Origin: JAHDNZ01 sp036721855
Lineage (GTDB): Bacteria > Bacillota > DTU065
Direction: 5' to 3'
Length of the DNA: 40,130 nt
Assembly: GCA_036721855.1 (NCBI GenBank)
Contig: DAIMKF010000017.1
Span: 1-40,130 of the forward strand
Both the position numbers and the translations under genes were made by a program. How positions within the stretch are numbered: the stretch's first letter is position 1; every line of letters begins with the position of its first letter. Below are positions 25,011 through 32,357 of this stretch, piece by piece. The notes below the pieces were generated by a model. That model ran no database searches, was not told where the DNA came from, and saw nothing but the letters and a program-made list of their open reading frames with translations.

Positions 25011-25487
25011 TTAGAATTGCGTCTTATTTTCTTCTTTATTCCCAGTGTTTTCTTTTAACCATTTAATAATCGCTACTGCTCTTTTTTCAAGGGTAGGTAG
25101 ATTATCTAAGCTAAAATACTTTAACAGAAAGCTTTCATTATCATTTATAGCTAGCTTTCCATAAACTTGTTCCGCTTTATATAAGACGACTACAGAGTAT
25201 AGTTCATCTCCGTTGGGATACTTAAAAAAGAACTCCTCACCGGATAATACGGTTAGCATTTTAAAGCTTTTTGCACCTAGTCCGGTTTCTTCAAATAGCT
25301 CTCTGGCAGCCGTTTTTTCAATTGTTTCGCCTAATTCCATTGCCCCGCCGGGAATCCCCCAGGTATTCGTGTCTGAACGAAGGTTAAGTAATATTTCTTT
25401 CTTGTCGTTAATGACTATAATTGTGGCACCTACCGATAATAAAGGTCTATGGCCGACAATTTGGCGAAGCTCTTTTAGATAGCTCAT
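25011..25487 (-). CDS. Nudix hydrolase
   Basis: Nudix-fold pyrophosphohydrolase of 158 aa. The ATG at 25487 has AAAGGAG seven bases upstream; the eleven-codon extension includes that SD and is rejected. The N-terminus MSYLKELRQIVGHRPLLSVG and GATIIVINDKKEILLNLRSD are typical of Bacillota ADP-ribose-pyrophosphatase-like or general Nudix proteins. The Nudix box is GGAMELGETIEKTAARELFEETGL in two parts, complete. The exact substrate cannot be read. Monocistronic, with divergent upstream region of about 230 bases shared with the PAP2 gene. Confidence 0.88.
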   Translation of the reverse strand: MSYLKELRQIVGHRPLLSVGATIIVINDKKEILLNLRSDTNTWGIPGGAMELGETIEKTAARELFEETGLGAKSFKMLTVLSGEEFFFKYPNGDELYSVVVLYKAEQVYGKLAINDNESFLLKYFSLDNLPTLEKRAVAIIKWLKENTGNKEENKTQF

Positions 25488-25716
25488 GATGTTTCTCCTT
25501 TCATCTAGTTTGATTTTCAAATGCTAAAACTAATTATTTTTTTTAATCATATTATCCGCTTGTATCTATCTATTCTAAAAGGTATTACAAGCTAAGTCTA
25601 TTATAGAGTAAGTTTATTTTTGTATAGCTAAACAAATAACTAAAGCAGGAGCTTTACGTTTATATTTGAATTAATATTAATAGAAAAAAGAAAAAGATAT
25701 TAGGGAGGTCTTTGTT

Positions 25717-26568
25717 TTGGAAGTTATTCGCTTTTTGCAATCTTTCCATACACCTCTATTGGATTCTTTTGCTCAAACGATTACCATGATCGGTGAAGAT
25801 AGCTTTTTTATTATCTTAGCTTTGGTAGTAATATGGTGTATTAACAAAAAAGAAGGTTGGCGTTTAGGTTTAATCGCTCTTAGCTCCGGCGCCCTTAATG
25901 CCGGTCTTAAGCAAATTTTTAAAATACAAAGACCTATCGGTGGCGAAGGTGTTCGCTCCTTAAGGTTAGAGACTGCCGGCGGCTATTCTTTCCCCTCGGG
26001 ACATACTCAATTTACCGCCTCAGTTTGGACAAAGCTGGCACTAATGGTAAAAAAACGCTGGTTTTCTATTATGGCTAGCATCTTAATCGTGCTTGTTGGT
26101 CTTTCCCGTATCTATCTAGGTGTTCATTTCCCGAGTGATGTTATAGCAGGGTTAATTATTGGTATACTCTGGGTTTTGCTTTTTGATAAAATTCTCACCT
26201 GGATGGAAGATAAACCCGAATCTCTTTTAGTTCTGGCAGCTTTAATCCTATTAAGTCTACCTTTTTTCCTTAATGCAGATTATTTCAAAATAGCTGCAAC
26301 TATAACCGGACTTCTTATAGGCGGTTATTTAGAAAAACGCTATCTTCATTTCCAAGAAAAAGCTCCCCTGCTTATTCAAATTATTAAAGTCTTAAGTGGG
26401 CTATTAGGGGTCTTGGTTATTAAAAATGGGCTTAAAGCCATTTTACCGCAAAGTTTATATAGCGATGCCTGCAGATATTTTCTCATTGGTTTCTTTGCTA
26501 TGTTTATTGCTCCCTACTTTTTTGGTTTTCTTTCCAAAAAATCTCACCACTCCTCTTTGAATAAATGA
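25717..26568 (+). CDS. PAP2 family membrane phosphatase
   Basis: Integral membrane lipid phosphatase of 283 aa with about eight hydrophobic segments. All three catalytic blocks are present: KQIFKIQRP (KX6RP), PSGHT and SRIYLGVHFPSDV (SRX5HX3D). The active site would face outside, acting on undecaprenyl diphosphate, phosphatidic acid or a similar lipid phosphate. The extra C-terminal membrane segments after residue 175 are longer than in the smallest family members. The start is TTG 25717, with GGGAGGTC nine bases upstream. It has its own terminator. Confidence 0.9.
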   Translation: MEVIRFLQSFHTPLLDSFAQTITMIGEDSFFIILALVVIWCINKKEGWRLGLIALSSGALNAGLKQIFKIQRPIGGEGVRSLRLETAGGYSFPSGHTQFTASVWTKLALMVKKRWFSIMASILIVLVGLSRIYLGVHFPSDVIAGLIIGILWVLLFDKILTWMEDKPESLLVLAALILLSLPFFLNADYFKIAATITGLLIGGYLEKRYLHFQEKAPLLIQIIKVLSGLLGVLVIKNGLKAILPQSLYSDACRYFLIGFFAMFIAPYFFGFLSKKSHHSSLNK

Positions 26569-26578
26569 TAGTAATAAT

Positions 26579-26618
26579 AAATCACCTTAAGCCGGATTTT
26601 TGGGTTAAGGTGATTTTT
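26579..26618 (+). terminator. Rho-independent terminator
   Basis: AAATCACCTTAA pairs with TTAAGGTGATTT around a 14-base loop, followed by T residues. Placed between the PAP2 gene and the convergent DUF7670-like gene, so it can serve both. Confidence 0.8.
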
Positions 26619-26642
26619 CTTAATCTGTCTTTAGTTTTTTTC

Positions 26643-26996
26643 TTAACTTTTTTGATTCAGCCAATTTTCTACCAGAAAACAAACCCCGGCTATTATTATT
26701 GGCAATGAAATCAAAAGGAAAGAAAATATATTTTTATAGGTTTGAAAACGGAGGGTAAAAATTATACCTAAAATAAGAAAAAGGTACCCGCCTTTTTTAG
26801 GCTCTCTCCAAGCCACCCGTAAGAAAAAAAGTAAACAAAAAGATGGTATTAAATGGATTAAAAAACCGGTTAGTTTTTTAAGTAATGGCCCTTCCATAAA
26901 GAAAACATCCGTAGCAAACAATGATAAAAACAAGATAAAGACAATTGATAATATCCTCGGAAACCATTTAAACTTAACTCTTTTTTGGTTTTTCAT
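26643..26996 (-). CDS. DUF7670-like small membrane protein
   Basis: Membrane protein of 117 aa with four hydrophobic segments (FPRILSIVFILFLSLFAT, LTGFLIHLIPSFCLLFFL, GYLFLILGIIFTL and FLLISLPIIIAGVCFLV). The pattern GFLIHLIPSF and RVAWREPKKGG resembles DUF7670 proteins. Function unknown. The ATG at 26996 fits the family N-terminus, but its SD (AAGGAGGGA) is 57 bases upstream across a large stem-loop. The AAGGA immediately before the ATG is too close to act normally. Confidence 0.65.
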   Translation of the reverse strand: MKNQKRVKFKWFPRILSIVFILFLSLFATDVFFMEGPLLKKLTGFLIHLIPSFCLLFFLRVAWREPKKGGYLFLILGIIFTLRFQTYKNIFSFLLISLPIIIAGVCFLVENWLNQKS

Positions 26997-27002
26997 TCCT
27001 TA

Positions 27003-27060
27003 GTAAGTAAATAAAAAGATAAAACTTATTACCTTATTTGTTTACTTACATTCCCTCCTT
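27003..27060 (-). promoter_or_regulatory. Split ribosome-binding site with long stem-loop (DUF7670-like gene)
   Basis: On the minus strand AAGGAGGGA (27052-27060) is followed by GTAAGTAAA (27041-27049), a 29-base loop, and TTTACTTAC (27003-27011), a perfect nine-base-pair stem. The ATG at 26996 follows six bases later. GGAGG lies 57 bases from the start, or 10 without the stem-loop. Confidence 0.6.
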
Positions 27061-27128
27061 GCTTTACTTTAATTAACAGCGGCTTTTTCTTTATAATAAA
27101 GGATTAGACAAGAAAGAAGAATTTGCAG

Positions 27129-28184
27129 TTAGTCTTTCAAATAATAGTCTAGCCAATCATAGGCTAAAGACATAGCTTCTTTTTGAGGTTCATGGCCACT
27201 GTGATGGTTATAAAGACCAATAGCATCTTTTTTTCCGTAAAGATTATATACTTCTTTAGCTGCATTGATATAATGCCAACTTTCATTTTTATCTCTATCA
27301 TCACCTGCTAAAAGTAAAACCGGCCTTGGGGCAATAAGTCCTAAGAGTTGATGATGATCCAGATTAAAATCAGGTTTTTTCACTTCCTCTCCCAAATACC
27401 AAGGTGCATCCCAGTTGCAAAAAGAGATGCCAATACCTAATTCGCTAATGACAGCAGCTTTGATACGTTCATCGAATGCAGCCGCATAAAGACTTGTTTT
27501 TCCTCCTAATGAATGTCCCATTACTCCGATGGAATCACTATCTACGTAAGGTAGGGCCGTAAGGTAATCTAGTGTGTAGGTAGCATCGTTGGTAACTTTA
27601 GCCAGCCCTTTTAATCCCGGGTAGATTTTATTTATTCTGGCCACACCTCTAAGATAGTTCTCTCCATAAAAAGATTGATAAGCGTCTTTTTGTCCGCTAC
27701 TTAGTCTGGCATCACCATAATAGTTATCTTTATAGCCCTGGTAAAACCAGCGCATAACTTGTACTACATAACCTCTTTTAACTAGCTCTAAAGCGAAAAA
27801 ACGATTTGGTGTATCCATAAAGTGATCTCCACCGCGATTTTTACCTATCATAGTATCGATATCATAATACAATACCAGCATCGCAGGGTTTTTCTCCCGG
27901 AGTTTTTTAGGTCTTAGTAAATAGGTCTTCTCATAATAATCCGGCTCTGTTTGTATATAAACTAATTTGCCATAATAGTTTTCATGTTCTTCCAAATTGC
28001 CTTCTTTAATTTGAGGTATAAACCTCTCAAAAGGAGGCTTACCCAAAAAATCAAGCCATTTTTCTTGAATAACAGTTCTTTTAGCTTCCCAGTCTAAAAG
28101 CGAATCTCCCTGGTTTATAAGCTTAAGCTCACCTGTTGATTGAAACTCTGCCGGCATTTGGTTTACCCTTATTAAAATATCCAT
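27129..28184 (-). CDS. Acetyl-xylan-esterase-like alpha/beta hydrolase
   Basis: Cytoplasmic serine hydrolase of 351 aa, like dienelactone-hydrolase or acetyl xylan esterase relatives (CE7/CE15-type fold). Visible: the nucleophile elbow MGHSLGGKTSL, acid LLAGDDRDKNES and histidine HHSGHEP. A long N-terminal part (MPAEFQSTGELKLINQGDSL to HENYYGKLVYIQTEPDYY) is typical of these esterases and has no signal peptide, so it would act on imported acetylated oligosaccharides. The ATG follows GAGGTG. It ends the minus-strand group that includes the discoidin-like and beta-barrel genes, although a strong terminator lies between. Confidence 0.8.
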   Translation of the reverse strand: MDILIRVNQMPAEFQSTGELKLINQGDSLLDWEAKRTVIQEKWLDFLGKPPFERFIPQIKEGNLEEHENYYGKLVYIQTEPDYYEKTYLLRPKKLREKNPAMLVLYYDIDTMIGKNRGGDHFMDTPNRFFALELVKRGYVVQVMRWFYQGYKDNYYGDARLSSGQKDAYQSFYGENYLRGVARINKIYPGLKGLAKVTNDATYTLDYLTALPYVDSDSIGVMGHSLGGKTSLYAAAFDERIKAAVISELGIGISFCNWDAPWYLGEEVKKPDFNLDHHQLLGLIAPRPVLLLAGDDRDKNESWHYINAAKEVYNLYGKKDAIGLYNHHSGHEPQKEAMSLAYDWLDYYLKD

Positions 28185-28203
28185 TCTCTACACCACACCT
28201 CGC

Positions 28204-28237
28204 AAAAATAATGGCGGCTTAAGCCGCCATTATTTTT
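28204..28237. terminator. Bidirectional terminator
   Basis: AATGGCGGC, loop TTAA-rich, GCCGCCATT, flanked by A5 and T5. It overlaps the stop of the discoidin-like gene and lies upstream of the esterase gene. Confidence 0.85.
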
Positions 28238-28826
28238 AGAAATCAAAGTCAATCTCTTCAAAATCTATGTCGTAGAGACTATAACCTTTGGGAGCTGCTT
28301 CTTTAGTATCAGGATCACCGACAACTTCCATCTCATCTAAAAAGACCCAGATTTCTGTGTTAAACTTTAGCGCTACATATCTTGCTTTTTCGCCTTTGGC
28401 TTTGAACTCAAATTTATTTACATAATTGCCTTGTTTGGGGTAATCCTCTTCGGTGTACTCTTGATAATCTAAAATCTTCCATCTCTTGCCATCTTGAGAT
28501 ACGGCCAGGCTATAAAGCAGTGGCAGATAGCATCCTACATCATAAGCATTTAAAAAGTTGGCATAGACTTTATCAACTTTATAGACATCTTTCAGATCAA
28601 TAATTACAATACGAAAATCTTCTCTTAGATGGGCAAACATATTGGGATCATTATAAGCTACATTGGCATAGATACCGTCAGTTAACTTAGTGCCATCATC
28701 GGGATAGCTATCATGGGCATCAATATTAAAGATATACTCCTTTTTCAAAGCTAAATTAGTTGGTGCGGCAAAGATAGCAACTGAGAACAAACAGCCTACT
28801 AAAAGAACCCAGAAACCTTTTTTCAT
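28236..28826 (-). CDS. Secreted discoidin-like (F5/8 type C) protein, copy 2
   Basis: Predicted exported protein of 196 aa. The ATG at 28826 has GGGGG nine bases upstream; an ATG two codons earlier is too close. After a signal peptide (KKGFWVLLVGCLFSVAIFA) comes one discoidin-like jelly roll: NLALKKEYIFNIDAHDSYPDDG, TKLTDGIYANVAY, IVIIDLKDVYKVDKVYANFL, SLAVSQDGKRWKIL, ARYVALKFNTEIWVFLDEMEVVGD. Such domains often bind cell-surface sugars. It then ends with a short acidic tail, APKGYSLYDIDFEEIDFDF. It is a diverged paralogue of the neighbouring upstream gene, 20 bases away. Confidence 0.72.
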   Translation of the reverse strand: MKKGFWVLLVGCLFSVAIFAAPTNLALKKEYIFNIDAHDSYPDDGTKLTDGIYANVAYNDPNMFAHLREDFRIVIIDLKDVYKVDKVYANFLNAYDVGCYLPLLYSLAVSQDGKRWKILDYQEYTEEDYPKQGNYVNKFEFKAKGEKARYVALKFNTEIWVFLDEMEVVGDPDTKEAAPKGYSLYDIDFEEIDFDF

Positions 28827-28846
28827 TAACATACACCCCCATTTTA

Positions 28847-29434
28847 TTAAGATTCAAAGTCAATAAGATCAAGCTCAATTTCGTCAACATAGAGTCCTTT
28901 TGGAGCTTTTGTTTTGCTTGAGCCATCTCCTAAAACTTCGATCTCATCCATAAAAAGCCAAACCGTACCAATTGTTTTGAAAGCTACAAAGCGAGTCTTC
29001 TGATTTATCTTTTCAACAATATGTTTATAAGTTATTATCTTGCCCGGAGGCATTTTTTTGTTATCTAAAGTTGTACTATTAATACCTTGCCATTTAATAC
29101 CATCTTCAGAAATTGCCACATCAATACTTAAAGGCAAAAAGACTGCTTCGTCATTGGAACGCAATAAATTAATAGTAACTTTATCAATGTTGTAAAGATC
29201 TTTTAAATCAACAACAGCGATTTGATCTTTTCTGGTTGTACCTATCCAAGCCGGATCTTTGTAATCCGGGTACCCATAACGTCCATCGGTCAGTTTTGTT
29301 CCATCATCGGGATACTTAGGATCGGCAGGATACCTTAAAAAATACTCCTTACCTTTAGCTAAGTTTACTTGAGCTGCTAAAGCAGAGGTAATTAAGACAA
29401 GTAAAAGTAGTGTTGACGCTAATAACTTACGCAA
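28847..29434 (-). CDS. Secreted discoidin-like (F5/8 type C) protein, copy 1
   Basis: Predicted exported protein of 195 aa with a signal peptide (RKLLASTLLLLVLITSALA) and a discoidin-like domain: NLAKGKEYFLRYPADPKYPD, DGTKLTDGRYGYPDYKDP, IAVVDLKDLYNIDKVTINLL, DVAISEDGIKWQGI, TRFVAFKTIGTVWLFMDEIEVLGD. Like the adjacent paralogue it ends in an acidic tail, APKGLYVDEIELDLIDFES. The TTG at 29434 follows AAGGAG. A carbohydrate-binding role is inferred from the fold. It is 20 bases upstream of copy 2, and a strong terminator separates the pair from the LamG-like gene. Confidence 0.72.
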   Translation of the reverse strand: MRKLLASTLLLLVLITSALAAQVNLAKGKEYFLRYPADPKYPDDGTKLTDGRYGYPDYKDPAWIGTTRKDQIAVVDLKDLYNIDKVTINLLRSNDEAVFLPLSIDVAISEDGIKWQGINSTTLDNKKMPPGKIITYKHIVEKINQKTRFVAFKTIGTVWLFMDEIEVLGDGSSKTKAPKGLYVDEIELDLIDFES

Positions 29435-29510
29435 AAGACTCCTTCCTTTCTTTCAGGGAAAGCTATTTCCATATATTAATTCCACTGTAAATTAATATTT
29501 CCTGCCTTTT

Positions 29511-29549
29511 AGAATAAAGAAGGCGCCTTTTTGGCGCCTTCTTTATTCT
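29511..29549. terminator. Strong bidirectional terminator
   Basis: AGAATAAAGAAGGCGCC pairs with GGCGCCTTCTTTATTCT over a five-T loop: a perfect 17-base-pair stem. It ends the LamG-like gene on the minus strand and lies within the leader of the discoidin-like pair. Confidence 0.88.
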
Positions 29550-29556
29550 ATTTTTT

Positions 29557-30282
29557 TCAGAGTTTAATTATAGCAACTTTATCAATTTCCACAAAGTTAG
29601 TCAGACTCAAGAAAAGGCCGCCTTTTTCAGGAAAATCGTCTCCTTCAACTTCGGCCACGAGTTGACCATCAAAATAATAGCTTAACTTTTTCCCTTTAAC
29701 AACTGCAGTCACTGTTACCCATGATTGTTCTACATCGAGTTGTTTTTGAGGAGCGGCAGGAGTTGATATAGCAGTTTTAGGTTGATCTTTGCCATGCCAG
29801 TTGGCTAGCTCATAGCTATAAGTAGTAACATTGACACCTAAACCATAACACCAGTGATCTTCGGAGTTTCTTAATTGAATTCTGGAACCTACTGCACCTG
29901 ATTCAGGTATTTGATTTACTCTAAGTTTTATGACCACAGCAGCATCTACCATCTCAACATCTTTCAATTTCAGACCGGAGGTACCGGCTGATTTTCTTGA
30001 CAAGACACCATCTTTAACTTCAAGTTCACCCTTGGTTGTGATGGCCCATTTGTTAAATTCAAAATCTTCCTCTTCAACCCAGTTATTCAGATCATTAAAA
30101 TCATCAACAAAATCTGCTTTTTTATCCTTGAGAATATCGGGTAGTTTGAGATCTGCCAAGTTATCTGCTTCCATGGCTTCGATTTTCTTGGCTTTACTGC
30201 TTTTTACATAAAAAAAGGTTCCGCCTGCGATTAGTAAGGCAGCTAACAACGAAACAATAATAATAGTTGTTTTATTATCCAC
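29557..30282 (-). CDS. Membrane-anchored LamG-like/3-keto-disaccharide hydrolase-like protein
   Basis: Predicted anchored protein of 241 aa: an N-terminal transmembrane helix (TTIIIVSLLAALLIAGGTFFYV), a charged linker, and from about residue 60 a concanavalin-like jelly roll (DFVDDFNDLNNWVEEEDFEF, GELEVKDGVLSRKSAG, VVIKLRVNQIPESGAVGSRI, LSYYFDGQLVAEVEGDDFPE, GGLFLSL). This resembles DUF1080/LamG-type sugar-binding or hydrolase domains, as in the N-terminal half of the DUF4855 protein. Whether it is catalytic is not visible. The GTG at 30282 follows GGGGGA. It lies between the beta-barrel gene and the discoidin-like pair. Confidence 0.7.
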   Translation of the reverse strand: MDNKTTIIIVSLLAALLIAGGTFFYVKSSKAKKIEAMEADNLADLKLPDILKDKKADFVDDFNDLNNWVEEEDFEFNKWAITTKGELEVKDGVLSRKSAGTSGLKLKDVEMVDAAVVIKLRVNQIPESGAVGSRIQLRNSEDHWCYGLGVNVTTYSYELANWHGKDQPKTAISTPAAPQKQLDVEQSWVTVTAVVKGKKLSYYFDGQLVAEVEGDDFPEKGGLFLSLTNFVEIDKVAIIKL

Positions 30283-30377
30283 GCCAAATCCCCCTATTCA
30301 TTTTCAACTTATTCATTCCATTGCAAGAATTCGACATACATTTAGATGTTCCTTTATTAAATATAGACTGTCCCCCT

Positions 30378-30410
30378 ATTAAACAGCTCCCTAAGCGGGA
30401 GCTGTTTAAT
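30378..30410 (-). terminator. Terminator of beta-barrel gene
   Basis: ATTAAACAGCTCCC pairs with GGGAGCTGTTTAAT around five bases, a perfect 14-base-pair stem, 20 bases beyond the beta-barrel stop. Confidence 0.8.
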
Positions 30411-30429
30411 AACACAGAATTATTTTTAC

Positions 30430-31638
30430 TTAAAAAGAACCTCCTAAAGAAACTTCAAAAGCTTGAAATCTTACCGGTGTTTTATCGGGATTAAAAGTTA
30501 CCTTATAGATATAACTACCCATTAAACCTTTGTATATTTCAATGGAAAATTTGGCATCAATTTTAGTATTCGAGTTGGCTAGTTCATCAACTTTTACATA
30601 ATTAATTTGAGAATAAGACGCTTCGATCTGACCTTTGCGTCCTGTAAGAGAAGTAAATAAGCTTGGTGTCACTGCAGCAGTACCCGTTAAGGTCGGAACC
30701 GGGTCACGGTTAGAGAATATCATGTTTTCATATTGAAGATGAAGCTTTAATCCTTCATCTAGGAGAGTAACACCTGCTTCAGCTAAATAGCCCTCTGCTT
30801 TTTCGTTTAAATATTTCAATGTTGTATCTTTGTTTTCATATTCCCAATTATAAACAGCAGGAATAAAGCTGTTGCTAAAAATACGATATTCGCCTCTTAT
30901 ATATAAGGGCCCAAGATATGATCTCATACCTATTGAATAGCCTCTTGAATTATTGGCTAGTTCGGCGGTTTGCCCATAAACAGCTAAATAGTTTAAAAGC
31001 GGAATTGTGAGATCTAAACCGTAGGCATAAGGCATTTTGCTTAGTTCTCTGGTATCTCTAGCGTAAATAACACCTACAGACGAATTCTGTATAAACTGTG
31101 GCATAGCATCAACTAAATAAAATGGTCTGACATAGGGACGCAATGAAAAAACTTCTGGATTGAGTGCGTTATTAACCAATAGATGAGCACCGACAATACC
31201 AATGTCTCCACCAATTTCAACACCTAGCCGTCTTAAATCAGCTTTAATTTCTTCTGAAGAAAGGTTCCGGTAACCGTCCATAATCAAACCATTACCTACA
31301 ATGACATTATCCAATTCACCTAAGCGCAAATAAAACGGATCTCCCAGTCTACCCCAACGGACATATCTAATAATACTAGCTACAGTTTTGGCAAAGCTAA
31401 ACTGACCTTTTTCTTGCCAATCATCTGTACGGAGGCCATTTTGATTAAAATTTATTCCTATGGATAGTCCTAAGCCGATTTTACCAAGATTAAGATCTGG
31501 GCGAAAACTTAATGAACCATAATATTCATCACCAATCTCCCTAAAACCAAGACCTAACTGCCATTGATTGTCTTTGGCAAAAATACCTGCAGCTAAAAGA
31601 AAAGCCAGGCAAAGGACAAGATAAATTTTTCTCACCAT
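30430..31638 (-). CDS. Probable outer-membrane beta-barrel protein
   Basis: Predicted exported 402-aa protein that I read as a beta-barrel. The ATG at 31638 is five bases after GGAGG. A signal peptide (KIYLVLCLAFLLAAGIFA) is followed by many alternating amphipathic strands (WQLGLGFREIGDEYYGSLSF, KIGLGLSIGINFNQ, GPLYIRGEYRIF, LKLHLQYENMIF, GLMGSYIYKVTF). The C-terminus is FEVSLGGSF: terminal Phe with hydrophobic residues at -5, -7 and -9, the classic outer-membrane insertion signal. The phrases RYVRWGRLGDPFYLRLGELD and GNGLIMDGYRN suggest a porin-like family. This implies a diderm cell if correct. Not recognised beyond that. Confidence 0.65.
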   Translation of the reverse strand: MVRKIYLVLCLAFLLAAGIFAKDNQWQLGLGFREIGDEYYGSLSFRPDLNLGKIGLGLSIGINFNQNGLRTDDWQEKGQFSFAKTVASIIRYVRWGRLGDPFYLRLGELDNVIVGNGLIMDGYRNLSSEEIKADLRRLGVEIGGDIGIVGAHLLVNNALNPEVFSLRPYVRPFYLVDAMPQFIQNSSVGVIYARDTRELSKMPYAYGLDLTIPLLNYLAVYGQTAELANNSRGYSIGMRSYLGPLYIRGEYRIFSNSFIPAVYNWEYENKDTTLKYLNEKAEGYLAEAGVTLLDEGLKLHLQYENMIFSNRDPVPTLTGTAAVTPSLFTSLTGRKGQIEASYSQINYVKVDELANSNTKIDAKFSIEIYKGLMGSYIYKVTFNPDKTPVRFQAFEVSLGGSF

Positions 31639-31875
31639 AACAACCTCCAAATTTTTAGATTATTGTTATTAGCCATCTAGCCGAATCAATTTAAGTATAC
31701 TTTTTTATTAGCTAGATGTTTTAAAATACCTGCTATTTAAAGTTTTTACTTAGAAAGAAAAGGCTTTCTTCCTACAGATAGTCTTTATTTTCCTTGCTTA
31801 AGCCCTCTAAATATTTACACCATAACATTAGCTGTTTTTTTGTTTGAATTAAAATAATTCACCACAAGGATCAAT

Positions 31876-31902
31876 AAAGTAGGGCGTAATACGCCCTACT
31901 TT
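31876..31902 (-). terminator. Terminator
   Basis: AAAGTAGGGCGT pairs with ACGCCCTACTTT across a three-base loop, a perfect 12-base-pair stem, directly after the stop of the small Cys protein gene on the minus strand. Confidence 0.8.
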
Positions 31903-31903
31903 A

Positions 31904-32095
31904 CTAGGTCTGATCTAGGCTGACTAATTGACTGTCAAAGATATTCAAAAGACACTCATCTTCGTTATTTGACCAATGTTCACAATAAGTGCAACTTATA
32001 TCTTGCTCTGCCAAAAAACCACGCATAATTGCCTCATTGGGTTCAAACTCACTACAACTTTGAGCTACAGAAATTCTTTGTTGTTCACTGGACAA
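31904..32095 (-). CDS. Small Cys-containing protein, unknown
   Basis: A 63-aa soluble protein with Cys residues in AQSCSEFE, DISCTYCEHW and DECLL; the CxxC suggests metal or disulfide chemistry. I do not recognise it. The TTG at 32095 is chosen because AGGGGTG lies about seven bases upstream; a GTG three codons earlier overlaps that SD. It follows the FmdB-type zinc-ribbon gene by 44 bases and has its own terminator. Confidence 0.55.
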   Translation of the reverse strand: MSSEQQRISVAQSCSEFEPNEAIMRGFLAEQDISCTYCEHWSNNEDECLLNIFDSQLVSLDQT

Positions 32096-32139
32096 GACGG
32101 ACACCCCTAGAGTTAGTATGACCTTATTAAAAAATAAAC

Positions 32140-32340
32140 TTACCTACAGGATGAACAGGAACCTCCCTGGCAAGAAGAACAACTTGAGTGGCCACTTTTA
32201 CAAGTTGTAGCAAAACATGATAGCTTTCTTTTTAGTCTAAAGCTCCCACAACTAGGACAACTGATTTTTTCATCCTTGTTTCTTTCTAAGGCTTCAAAAG
32301 CATGTCCACATTTTTGACAGTTAAATTCTCTAAGTGGCAT
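32140..32340 (-). CDS. FmdB-type zinc ribbon protein
   Basis: Small 66-aa protein with the FmdB/CxxC_CXXC_SSSS domain: PLREFNCQKCGHAFEAL, then KISCPSCGSFRLKRKLS, a four-Cys zinc site (Cys8, Cys11, Cys28, Cys31). The tail is unusually Cys- and Ser-rich (TCKSGHSSCSSCQGGSCSSC), adding seven Cys. The family is a putative regulator or chaperone with no settled function. The ATG follows AGGAGG. It starts 17 bases after the pduL stop, so they are probably one transcript. Confidence 0.85.
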   Translation of the reverse strand: MPLREFNCQKCGHAFEALERNKDEKISCPSCGSFRLKRKLSCFATTCKSGHSSCSSCQGGSCSSCR

Positions 32341-32357
32341 ATTTAACCTCCTAAGCC

